NCBI RefSeq assembly: GCF_003202235.1 | Contig: NZ_MASU01000025.1 | Location: forward strand, 1-34,908 | Origin: Prauserella flavalba | GTDB taxonomy: Bacteria; Actinomycetota; Actinomycetes; Mycobacteriales; Pseudonocardiaceae | DNA: 34,908 nucleotides | Reading direction: 5' to 3' | Part shown: positions 16,021 through 23,245 of the stretch, one piece after another | Position numbering within the stretch: position 1 is the first letter of the stretch | Layout of the letters: every line of letters starts with the position of its first letter | Position numbers and translations under genes: made by a program | Notes under the pieces: model-generated | What the model saw: the letters and a program-made list of their open reading frames with translations, nothing else | What the model was told of the DNA's origin: nothing | The model's database searches: none

Positions 16021-17559
16021 ATGCAAATACGCCGCGCCGCGGTGCTCGGCGGGGGCCCGGGTGGCCTCTATGCCGCACGCCTGCTGAAGCTGGCGCAGCC
16101 GTCGTGCGACGTGGTGGTCCACGAGCAGGGTGACCCGGACACGACGTTCGGTTTCGGGGTCGGGCTGGCGGCCGGGACGCAACGCAAGCTCGAGGCCGCC
16201 GACGCGGACACGCTGCGCGACCTCGTGGCCGCGGGATGCCGGCACGACATGACCATGAGCGTGGGGAACCGGAGCGTCCGGGTCCGCAACGACCGGCTGA
16301 TCGGGGTGGCCCGGACGGAACTGCTCGCCGTACTGCAACGGCACGCCGAGAAGGCCGGGGTGCGCATCGAGTACGGCACCCGGCGCGCGGCCGACGAGCT
16401 CGACGCCGACCTCGTGGTCGCCGCCGACGGGGTCAGCAGCGCCACCCGGAGCGCAGGCGACTTCGGCGAGCACATCGAAGTAGGGCGTGGGCTTTATCTG
16501 TGGTGTGGCGCGGGGTTCGCGTTGCCGGACGCGGTGTTCGCACCCGTGGAGACCGAGCACGGGGTCTTCGTGACCCACGCCTACCCGTACTCGGGCGGGC
16601 GCAGCACGTTCCTGATCGAAACGGACGAGGAGACGTGGCGACGCGCCGGGTTCGACGCATCCACTGACGCGACGCCGCCAGATGACTCCGACATCACCTC
16701 GCTGCGCTACCTGGAGACGGTGTTCGCGGAGCGGCTGCGGGGACATCCGCTGATCGGCAACCGGACTCGCTGGACCCGGTTCAGGACCGTGCGGTGCGAG
16801 CGCTGGTCCTCGGGACGGACCGTGCTGCTCGGCGACGCCGCGCACACCGCCCATTTCTCCGTCGGCTCGGGCACGAAGCTCGCGATGGAGGACGCCATCA
16901 GCCTGGTCGAAGCCCTGGCCGGGGAGCCGGACGCGAACGCCGCGTTCGCGCGGTACGAGGCGACCCGCCGCCCGGCCGTCGAACGGCTGCAGGAACTCGC
17001 CCGGCGGAGCCAGCTGTGGTGGGAGTCCTTCCCTTCCCGGCTCGACCTCCCCGTCGAGCGCCTGATGGTCGCCTACATGACCAGGGCGGGCAACGTCCCT
17101 CTCGCCCGCTTCGCCGCCACCAGCCCTGAGGTCGTCACCGCCGCGGCCGAGCAGTACGCGCACGCGACACCCCCGGGACGCGACCTCGTCGACTGGGTGC
17201 TGGAGCAGCCGTTGCGGCACGGGGACACGACGTTCCCCCGCCGGGTTCTCGCGAGCCGTCCCGACGGGCTCGCGATGCCGACGTTCACCGATGCCGTCTC
17301 CGACCCCTGGGGCGGGGCCGGAGACGCCGTCGTCGAGCGGGCTCGCCGGGCCCGGCAGGAGGGCGCGGACGGCTTCCGGTTCGCCGGCCCCGACGATCGC
17401 CCGGCCGTGCTGACCAGACTCGACCTGGCCGAACGGGTTCGTGCCGAAGTGGGCGGGCTTATCGTCGTGGAGGGCCCCGCAGAGCTGCGTGCCGACCTCG
17501 CCGCGGGCCTGGTCAGCGCGCGCTGTGACCTGGTCTCGTTCACCGAGGAGGAGGCATGA
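16021..17559 (+). CDS. FAD-dependent monooxygenase, salicylyl-CoA 5-hydroxylase-like
   Basis: Flavoprotein of 512 residues. The FAD-binding GGGPGG is at residues 10-15. The second FAD motif, LLGDAAHTAHFSVGSGTKLA, is a form I associate with salicylyl-CoA 5-hydroxylase (SdgC) and 2-aminobenzoyl-CoA monooxygenase/reductase. Those relatives are about 760-780 residues because of a C-terminal old-yellow-enzyme barrel. Here only about 100 residues follow the hydroxylase part (from about 405), and phrases such as ARQEGADGF and LIVVEGPAELRADLAAG look like a shrunken remnant of that barrel. The adjacent acyl-AMP ligase suggests an activated aryl acid as substrate. Start ATG follows GGAGG; its stop overlaps the ligase start (ATGA). 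Confidence 0.85.
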   Translation: MQIRRAAVLGGGPGGLYAARLLKLAQPSCDVVVHEQGDPDTTFGFGVGLAAGTQRKLEAADADTLRDLVAAGCRHDMTMSVGNRSVRVRNDRLIGVARTELLAVLQRHAEKAGVRIEYGTRRAADELDADLVVAADGVSSATRSAGDFGEHIEVGRGLYLWCGAGFALPDAVFAPVETEHGVFVTHAYPYSGGRSTFLIETDEETWRRAGFDASTDATPPDDSDITSLRYLETVFAERLRGHPLIGNRTRWTRFRTVRCERWSSGRTVLLGDAAHTAHFSVGSGTKLAMEDAISLVEALAGEPDANAAFARYEATRRPAVERLQELARRSQLWWESFPSRLDLPVERLMVAYMTRAGNVPLARFAATSPEVVTAAAEQYAHATPPGRDLVDWVLEQPLRHGDTTFPRRVLASRPDGLAMPTFTDAVSDPWGGAGDAVVERARRARQEGADGFRFAGPDDRPAVLTRLDLAERVRAEVGGLIVVEGPAELRADLAAGLVSARCDLVSFTEEEA

Positions 17560-19274
17560 GGACAGGACGGTGGGGCGAACGGCTCGTCACCTATCCCGGC
17601 GAGATGGCGCGCCGGTACCGGGAAGCGGGCCTGTGGGGTACGCGCACGATCGCGCAGGAACTGCACGCCGTGGCGCTCGCCCACCCTGACCGCGACGCCG
17701 TCGTCGCGCTCGACGGGCGGCTGACCTTCCGCGAACTCGACGAGCGGACGGATCTCCTCGCGGCCGGTCTCGCCGGGCTCGGGCTGGTGCCCGGTGACCC
17801 GGTGCTGTTCCAGGTCACGAACCGGCTCGGGGCGATCCTCGCCTGGTACGGCGTGCTCAAGGCCGGTCTGGTGCCCGTGTGCACCCTGGCCGCCCATCGT
17901 GGCCACGAGATCGGCGAGATCAGCCGCAGGGTCGGCGCCGTCGCCCACCTGGTGGAGGCGGGCACGCGCGGCTTCGACCTGGTCGCCTTCGCCGTCGAAC
18001 AGCGGCGGGACCACCCGACGCTGCGCCACGTGCTGGTGGTGGGCGGGACCGGGAACACCGCGGGCGTGCCGATCGAGTCGCTGGGCGCCGATCTGGAACC
18101 GCGAACCGCGCGCGAGACCGTCGAGGACATCCAGCGTGGCATCGATCCCGATGACGTCGCGGCCTTCCAGCTCTCCGGCGGCACCACCGGTGTGCCCAAG
18201 GTGATTCCGCGGCTGCACGCCGAGTACTGGTACAACGCGCTGGAGTACGCGCGGTCGTGGGGCTGGAGCCCGGACACCCGCGTGGCCCACCTGATTCCGA
18301 TCATCCACAACGCGGGCATCGTGTGCGCTGTCCACGGTCCGCACAGTGTGGGAGCGTGCCTCGTCCTCGGGACCGCGGACCTCGACGCCTCGCTGCCCTT
18401 GCTGGCCACGGAGGGCGCCACACACGTGCTGCTCGGCCACGGGCACTTCAAGGCGGTCGGGGCTCCCGGTTTCCGTGAGGCCACCAGGTCGGCCAGGGAA
18501 GTGGTGCTGTCGGGAACGAAGGTGCCGGTCGCTCTCTTCGAGGAACTGGAGCGACTCGGGCTCTGGTCGGGACAGTTGTTCGGGATGGGGGAGGGGCTGT
18601 TCATCACCACCCGGCCGGGCTCCCCACGGGAGGCGCGCGCGACCACCGTCGGAACCCCACTGTCCCCAATGGACGAAGTTCGGATTCTGAGTCCTGGTAC
18701 CGAGACCGAGGTCGCCGACGGGGAGATCGGGGAGCTCTGCTGCCGGGGTCCGTACACGCTGCGCGGGTACTTCGACGCCGCGCCGCACAACGCGACCGCG
18801 TTCACCTCCGACGGTTTCTACCGGACCGGCGACCTCGCCTCGATCCGGGAGATCGGCGGAGAGCGGTACATCACGATCGAGGGGCGGATCAAGGACCTCA
18901 TCAACCGGGGCGGGGAGAAGATCAACGCCGAGGAGGTGGAGTCGCTGCTGCTCCGGCACCCTCGGATCACCGGAGCGGCCGTGGTCGCCATGCCCGACCC
19001 CCGGCTCGGCGAGCGCACCTGCGCCTACGTCGTCGTGCAGGGCGAACCGCTGAGCCTGCCGGAGATCCAGCAGCACTTCGCGGACCTCCAGGTGGCCAAG
19101 TTCAAATGGCCGGAACGCGTCGAGCACATCCCGGAGATCCCGCGCACCCTCGTCGGAAAGATGGACAAGAAGCGCCTGCACGCCGACATCACCAGGAAGG
19201 TCGACGCTGAACTCGCCGCGGGCGCTGATCCCGTCGGCACGGCGCCCGCGACAACCTCAGGACGAAACCTGTGA
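17556..19274 (+). CDS. Aryl acid AMP ligase / acyl-CoA synthetase (ANL superfamily)
   Basis: A 572-residue adenylating enzyme. The phosphate-binding loop is LSGGTTGVPK near residue 206. The hinge and A8 region is GRIKDLINRGGEKINAEEVE near 446-465, and the C-terminal catalytic Lys lies in LVGKMDKK near 534. The general pattern is closest to 2,3-dihydroxybenzoate-AMP ligases (DhbE/EntE) and the salicylyl-AMP ligase SdgA. It activates an aromatic or heteroaromatic carboxylic acid with ATP. Neighbouring SdgC-like hydroxylase fits the salicylate-to-gentisyl-CoA logic of the sdg pathway, but no separate CoA-transfer gene or gentisate dioxygenase is visible here. Coupled to the next gene by a GTGA overlap. 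Confidence 0.88.
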   Translation: MRTGRWGERLVTYPGEMARRYREAGLWGTRTIAQELHAVALAHPDRDAVVALDGRLTFRELDERTDLLAAGLAGLGLVPGDPVLFQVTNRLGAILAWYGVLKAGLVPVCTLAAHRGHEIGEISRRVGAVAHLVEAGTRGFDLVAFAVEQRRDHPTLRHVLVVGGTGNTAGVPIESLGADLEPRTARETVEDIQRGIDPDDVAAFQLSGGTTGVPKVIPRLHAEYWYNALEYARSWGWSPDTRVAHLIPIIHNAGIVCAVHGPHSVGACLVLGTADLDASLPLLATEGATHVLLGHGHFKAVGAPGFREATRSAREVVLSGTKVPVALFEELERLGLWSGQLFGMGEGLFITTRPGSPREARATTVGTPLSPMDEVRILSPGTETEVADGEIGELCCRGPYTLRGYFDAAPHNATAFTSDGFYRTGDLASIREIGGERYITIEGRIKDLINRGGEKINAEEVESLLLRHPRITGAAVVAMPDPRLGERTCAYVVVQGEPLSLPEIQQHFADLQVAKFKWPERVEHIPEIPRTLVGKMDKKRLHADITRKVDAELAAGADPVGTAPATTSGRNL

Positions 19275-20029
19275 CCACCCGCCGGATCGGGCTCGTCGTG
19301 CCCAGCTCCAACGTCACCGTCGAAACCGAGGTCCCCGCGTTGCTCGGTCGCCATGCCGAGGCACGGTTCTCCTTCCACTCCAGCCGGATGAGGATGCACC
19401 AGGTCTCCCCGGAGGAGCTGCGGGCGATGAACGCGCAGCGGGAGCGGTGCGTGAGCGAACTGGCCGACGCGGGTGTGGACGCCGTGCTGTACGCCTGCCT
19501 GGTGGCCCTCATGGCGCAGGGGCCGGGGGAACACCGGCGCACCGAGGCGGCGGTCACCGAGCAGCTCGCGGCAGGCGGGCAGCGGCCGGCGGTGCTCTCC
19601 AGTGCCGGGGCACTGGTCGAGGGTCTCGCCGCGCTCGGTGCTCGCCGCATCGCGCTGGTCACGCCCTATCTGCGCCCCCTCGCCGAGCAGGTGGTCGCCT
19701 ATCTGGAGGCCGAGGGGCTCGAGGTACTCGACTGGGCCGCGCTCGAGGTGGGCGACAACGCCGAGGTCGGCTGCATTCCCGGCGACCGGGTCCTGGACGC
19801 CGCGCGCGCGTTGGATCTCTCCGGCGCCGATGCCCTCGTCATCTCAGCGTGCGTGCAGATGCCGTCGCTGGACCTGGTCGAACCGGCCGAGGCGGAGTTC
19901 GGGATCCCCGTCCTCTCCGCCGCCACGGCCGGTGCGTTCACCCTGCTGCGGCACCTCGGCCTGCCGACCGTGCTGCCCGGCGCGGGCACGCTGCTGGCGG
20001 CCCCGCAACCGGCTTCGGCGGCACGATGA
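19271..20029 (+). CDS. maiA: Maleate cis-trans isomerase
   Basis: A 252-residue member of the Asp/Glu racemase superfamily that converts maleate to fumarate without a cofactor. The signature PSSNVTVETE is at residues 11-20. The two catalytic Cys are Cys76 in YACLVALMAQ and Cys194 in ISACVQMPSL; as I recall, these are also the positions in the characterised Nocardia farcinica enzyme. Related arylmalonate decarboxylases are possible but fit less well. The enzyme implies that the pathway of this operon yields maleate, as in nicotinate-type or maleylpyruvate-hydrolysing gentisate routes. Start GTG overlaps the ligase stop. Confidence 0.85.
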   Translation: MTTRRIGLVVPSSNVTVETEVPALLGRHAEARFSFHSSRMRMHQVSPEELRAMNAQRERCVSELADAGVDAVLYACLVALMAQGPGEHRRTEAAVTEQLAAGGQRPAVLSSAGALVEGLAALGARRIALVTPYLRPLAEQVVAYLEAEGLEVLDWAALEVGDNAEVGCIPGDRVLDAARALDLSGADALVISACVQMPSLDLVEPAEAEFGIPVLSAATAGAFTLLRHLGLPTVLPGAGTLLAAPQPASAAR

Positions 20030-20053
20030 CACGGACGGCCGCCCTGTCTCCCC

Positions 20054-20065
20054 TAAGATGACGCC
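20054..20065 (+). promoter_or_regulatory. Leaderless-type promoter of the TetR gene
   Basis: TAAGAT (20054-20059) fits the actinobacterial -10 pattern TANNNT and ends six bases before the ATG at 20066. There is no Shine-Dalgarno sequence. This geometry is typical of leaderless transcripts starting at the start codon. Confidence 0.5.
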
Positions 20066-20845
20066 ATGACCAGTAGCTCACGGCGGACGTCCGCGCGGAA
20101 GAAGGCCGAGGCGCCGGCCGCACGCGCGGACGGCAACGGTGAGCGCGGCGGCGAGAAGCCGGCGCGCGCCACCACCGCTCGCCGCGAGCTCGTCGAGAAC
20201 GAGATGTACGAACAGGCCACCCGGCTCTTCGCCGAGCGCGGTTTCGCCGGAACCAGCCTGCAGGACATCGCCGACGCGATCGGCATCACCCGCCCGGCTC
20301 TGTACTACTACGTCAAAAGCAAGGACGAACTGCTCGCCAAGCTCGTCACGGAGGTCACCAACGGCCCGCTGGACGAGCTGAGGAAGCTGATCGCGGGAGG
20401 TGACCTCGACCCGGTGGCGCAGCTTCGCGCCATCGTGGAGATCATCGTGCGGCGCCGCGCGACGCAGCCCGCGAGGTTCCGGCTGCTCATCCGCTCGGAG
20501 GCCGAGTTGCCGGAGGAGCTGACTTCGGCCTACGACGACAGCCGCCGCGCCGTGCTCAAGACGATCGCCGAGGTCATCGAGGACGGCATCAGGGCGGGGC
20601 TGTTCCGGCCGGTCGACGCCCGGGTGGCCGCGCTGGGCGTGCTGGGCATGTGCAACTGGGTGGCGTGGTGGTTCCACCCCGACGGCCGCGACAACGCGGA
20701 CGACGTGACCGAACAGCTCGCCGACATGGCGATCGCCGCACTGCGGCGAGCCGACCACCACACCCTCGACGGCGAGGGGCCGGAGGCCGCGCTGAAGATG
20801 CTGCGCCAGGACCTCGACCACCTCGAACGCATCCTCAAGAACTGA
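20066..20845 (+). CDS. TetR/AcrR family regulator of the aromatic-acid region
   Basis: A 259-residue repressor. A long charged, probably disordered N-terminal tail (residues 1-45, rich in Arg, Lys and Ala) precedes the helix-turn-helix (GTSLQDIADAIGITRPALYYYVKSK, about residues 67-91; only its outline is given here by key residues T, D, I, R and Y). The ligand-binding part resembles TetR proteins that sense acyl-CoA-type ligands. It is placed between two operons sharing the CGTAGACT element and is their most likely controller. No copy of that element was seen before its own gene. Followed by a textbook terminator. Confidence 0.9.
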   Translation: MTSSSRRTSARKKAEAPAARADGNGERGGEKPARATTARRELVENEMYEQATRLFAERGFAGTSLQDIADAIGITRPALYYYVKSKDELLAKLVTEVTNGPLDELRKLIAGGDLDPVAQLRAIVEIIVRRRATQPARFRLLIRSEAELPEELTSAYDDSRRAVLKTIAEVIEDGIRAGLFRPVDARVAALGVLGMCNWVAWWFHPDGRDNADDVTEQLADMAIAALRRADHHTLDGEGPEAALKMLRQDLDHLERILKN

Positions 20846-20860
20846 CCCCCGACCGTCACA

Positions 20861-20893
20861 GCCGGGCCCGCACCGTTCGGGCCCGGCTTTTTT
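20861..20893 (+). terminator. Rho-independent terminator
   Basis: GCCGGGCCCG (20861-20870) pairs with CGGGCCCGGC (20878-20887), loop of seven, followed directly by six T (20888-20893). It ends the monooxygenase-ligase-isomerase-TetR transcript. Confidence 0.95.
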
Positions 20894-20933
20894 CGTCGGA
20901 CCCGCCCACCGAATCGTCGCTCGCGTCAAACTG

Positions 20934-20963
20934 TTGACTCACTCGTAGACTGACGCGTACCGT
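20934..20963 (+). promoter_or_regulatory. Promoter of the VOC operon with embedded operator
   Basis: TTGACT (20934-20939), an 18-base spacer and TACCGT (20958-20963). The spacer holds CGTAGACT (20944-20951), the element also present in the hyuAB/monooxygenase divergent region. It indicates common control of both operons. Confidence 0.6.
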
Positions 20964-21005
20964 TGGCGGAACAAGTCGCAAATCCTTGTCTGCAGGAGGT
21001 TGGCC

Positions 21006-21656
21006 ATGACGGAGTTGGACCACCGGGTACAGGGGGTCGACCACGTCGCCTTCCCGACGTTCGACCCCGCCGCCACGGTGCGCTTCTACCGGGACGTGCT
21101 GGGCTTCCCGGTCGTGCACTCGATCTGCGCGGCGGGCTGGGGACCGGAGGACCACCCGGACTTCATCCACTTCTTCTTCGACATCGGCAACGGCGACCGG
21201 ATCGCCTTCTTCTACTACTTCGGCACCGGCACGGAGATCGGCGGCGCACCCGGCGCGAAGGGCGACGTCTACGCCCGCTTCGGCGCGGAGGTACCGGAGT
21301 TCTTCGTGCGGTCGCGCCACCTCGCGATCCACGTCGACAGCGACGAGGACCTGCTGGAGTACCGGCGCCGCCTCGACGCCAGCGACTGGCCGGTGGAGAT
21401 GCAGATCCAGCACGAGACCATCGAGTCGATCTACACCCACGACCCCAACGGCTACATGTTCGAGATCACGCGCGCGATGCGACCGGTGACGCCACAGGAG
21501 GACCTGGACGCGAACCTCACCATCGACGCACTGCTCGACGTCGTGAGCGAGCCCGAGCCGACGTTCGGCAAGCTGCTGGCCCGGAAGGCGGAGCTGATCG
21601 TGGAGCGGGCCGCCGACTGGGAGCTGACCCGCAGCGAGCAGGAGGCGGGGCGGTGA
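21006..21656 (+). CDS. VOC superfamily (glyoxalase/extradiol dioxygenase-like) protein
   Basis: A 216-residue vicinal-oxygen-chelate fold protein. Metal ligands are visible as His13 (VDHVAFP), His105 (RHLAIHV) and Glu153 (YMFEITR), the HHE set of extradiol dioxygenases and glyoxalases. Tyr150 and the phrase THDPNGYMFEI match the C-terminal half-site of dioxygenases. One VOC module pair plus a helical C-terminal tail (about residues 160-216) is smaller than typical catechol 2,3-dioxygenases (about 300), so ring cleavage is plausible but not certain. Start ATG at 21006, six bases after AGGAGG. First gene of an operon coupled by GTGA overlaps to an 82-residue orphan and an alpha/beta hydrolase. 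Confidence 0.85.
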   Translation: MTELDHRVQGVDHVAFPTFDPAATVRFYRDVLGFPVVHSICAAGWGPEDHPDFIHFFFDIGNGDRIAFFYYFGTGTEIGGAPGAKGDVYARFGAEVPEFFVRSRHLAIHVDSDEDLLEYRRRLDASDWPVEMQIQHETIESIYTHDPNGYMFEITRAMRPVTPQEDLDANLTIDALLDVVSEPEPTFGKLLARKAELIVERAADWELTRSEQEAGR

Positions 21657-21901
21657 CCACCCTCTACGTTCTCGACGTTCCGGAGAACACCCCGCTGGCC
21701 AAGGTCGCCGGCGAGGACCCCGAGGTGACCGTCGGCCGCGTCGGCCCCTACTTCGAGATCAGCGCGGCCGGCCCCATCGTGATCGACCGCCGCGCCACCG
21801 GCTGCCGCCACGCCGTCTGGTACTCCGCCGTCGGCGGGGTCGCCCGCGACAGCCACATCACCCAGCACGACAAGGACGCACTGCGGGTGGAACCGGCGTG
21901 A
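21653..21901 (+). CDS. Small protein of unknown function (82 residues)
   Basis: I do not recognise this protein. It is 82 residues, mildly acidic, without signal peptide or membrane segment. It has a mixed beta pattern (TTLYVLDVPE, VGPYFEISAAGPIVIDRR) and the distinctive phrase RHAVWYSAVGG. One Cys (Cys51, in GCRHAV) is present. It starts with a GTG overlapping the VOC stop and ends overlapping the start of the alpha/beta hydrolase. Tight coupling on both sides suggests a stoichiometric partner of one of them, such as a dioxygenase accessory subunit. That role is inference. Confidence 0.7.
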   Translation: MTTLYVLDVPENTPLAKVAGEDPEVTVGRVGPYFEISAAGPIVIDRRATGCRHAVWYSAVGGVARDSHITQHDKDALRVEPA

Positions 21902-23151
21902 CCGGCAACGACTCGACGGCCCGGCTCGGTGCGGACCGCTACCTCGCAGAGGGGGAACGGCCCGCCTCGACAGTCACCACGGTGCACGAGCTGACCACCG
22001 CGGACGGCGCCACCGTGCGCGGAATTCTCGCGACGGTACCGGGCGCGCGCACCGTCGTCTGTCTCATGCATCCGCGGCAGGACGTCACGCACCACCCACT
22101 CGTGCCGCTATTGCTGCGAGCCGGAACCGCGGTGTGGACCCAGCACACCCGCTCCGTCAACAACGACCTCACCCTGGTTCACGAGCAGGCGCTGCACGAC
22201 GTCGCCGCGGGCCTGGTCTTCCTGCGGGAACGCGGATTCGACTCGATCGTCCTACTCGGACACTCCGGCGGCGGCACTCTCTACGCCTTCTACCTCGAAC
22301 AGGCGGCACGCGAACCGGGCGCGCGCATCGTCACCACTCCCGGCGGCCGCCCCACCAGGCTCGCCGACGCGGACATGCCGCTCGCCGACGGCGCCGTCTT
22401 TCTCGCCCCGCACCCCGGGCAGGGCCAGCTCCTGCTGGCCTGCATCGACCCCTCGGTCGCCGACGAGTCCGACCCGCTCTCCGTCGTGGCAGAGCTGGAT
22501 CCGTTCAACCCCGCCAACGGATTCGCCGAGCCACCGGCCAGCTCGTCCTACAGCGAGGAGTTCCTCCCGCGGTACCGAGCGGCCCAGCGCGACCGCGTCG
22601 CCCGCATCGACGCGGTCGCCCGCGGGCACCTCGCCCGCACCGCCGAGGCACGCGCGGCGTTCAAGGCAGGCGGCCGGGCCGAGGACCGCCGCCGGTCGCT
22701 CGCGCCACGGATCATCACCGTGTACCGCACCGACGCCGACCCCCGCACCGTCGACCTTTCGCTCGACCCGAGCGAACGCCCGTACGGATCCCTGTTCGGC
22801 AAGCGCCCCGATCTCATCAACTACGGCCAGGTGGGCTTCGGCAGGCTGACGACTCCGGAAGCGTGGCTGTCGACGTGGTCGGGACTGTCCTCCAACGCCG
22901 ACTTCGTCCGCTGCGCTCCCGGCGTCACCGTTCCCACCCTGTTCCTCGAACTGACCGGTGACCAGGCGGCTTTCCCCGCCGACTCCCGCCGGATGATCGG
23001 CGCGCTCGGTGCCGACGACCTCACCACCACCGCCGTGCGCGGGCTGCACTTCGGCGGCGCCATCGCCGAGGGACAGCCCACCGGCAACGAACTGGCCGCC
23101 GCCGAGATCGCGGGCTGGCTGGCAGAGCGTTACGAGCTCGCGCGGCCCTGA
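21898..23151 (+). CDS. Alpha/beta hydrolase
   Basis: A 417-residue serine hydrolase. The nucleophile is Ser123 in LLGHSGGGTLYAF. The acid is probably Asp in ELTGDQAAFPADS near residue 358, and the base is His in GLHFGGAI near 384. An insertion of about 180 residues between the nucleophile and acid (including helices rich in Arg and Ala, about 215-265) makes a large cap. Next to a VOC dioxygenase-like gene it may hydrolyse a ring-cleavage product or a thioester/ester. The substrate is unknown. Start GTG overlaps the preceding stop. Confidence 0.85.
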   Translation: MTGNDSTARLGADRYLAEGERPASTVTTVHELTTADGATVRGILATVPGARTVVCLMHPRQDVTHHPLVPLLLRAGTAVWTQHTRSVNNDLTLVHEQALHDVAAGLVFLRERGFDSIVLLGHSGGGTLYAFYLEQAAREPGARIVTTPGGRPTRLADADMPLADGAVFLAPHPGQGQLLLACIDPSVADESDPLSVVAELDPFNPANGFAEPPASSSYSEEFLPRYRAAQRDRVARIDAVARGHLARTAEARAAFKAGGRAEDRRRSLAPRIITVYRTDADPRTVDLSLDPSERPYGSLFGKRPDLINYGQVGFGRLTTPEAWLSTWSGLSSNADFVRCAPGVTVPTLFLELTGDQAAFPADSRRMIGALGADDLTTTAVRGLHFGGAIAEGQPTGNELAAAEIAGWLAERYELARP

Positions 23152-23154
23152 ACC

Positions 23155-23206
23155 CGTTGCGCGGCAACGCCCGGCCGACCTCGCTCCGCGAGGACGTCCG
23201 GGCCGG
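23155..23206 (+). terminator. Double hairpin between hydrolase and MFS gene
   Basis: CGTTGC/GCAACG (23155-23160, 23164-23169) is followed by a longer structure: CCGGCC (23171-23176) with GGCCGG (23201-23206), enclosing CCTCGC (23179-23184) with GCGAGG (23188-23193). Only a short A-run follows. It may attenuate or partially stop transcription, or stabilise the upstream mRNA end. Confidence 0.45.
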
Positions 23207-23245
23207 AAAAGATCCCTTCAGGACCGTTCGAAAGGCAACGTCGCC

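Noticed and set aside
17073-19181. 702-residue frame opposite the AMP ligase
   Set aside because: Antisense to a gene with all ANL motifs; product has no domain-like character.
20066-20200. Long basic N-terminal tail of the TetR protein considered as a wrong start
   Set aside because: An internal start near residue 45 is possible, but the -10 hexamer placed six bases before the first ATG supports the long form; noted as unsure.
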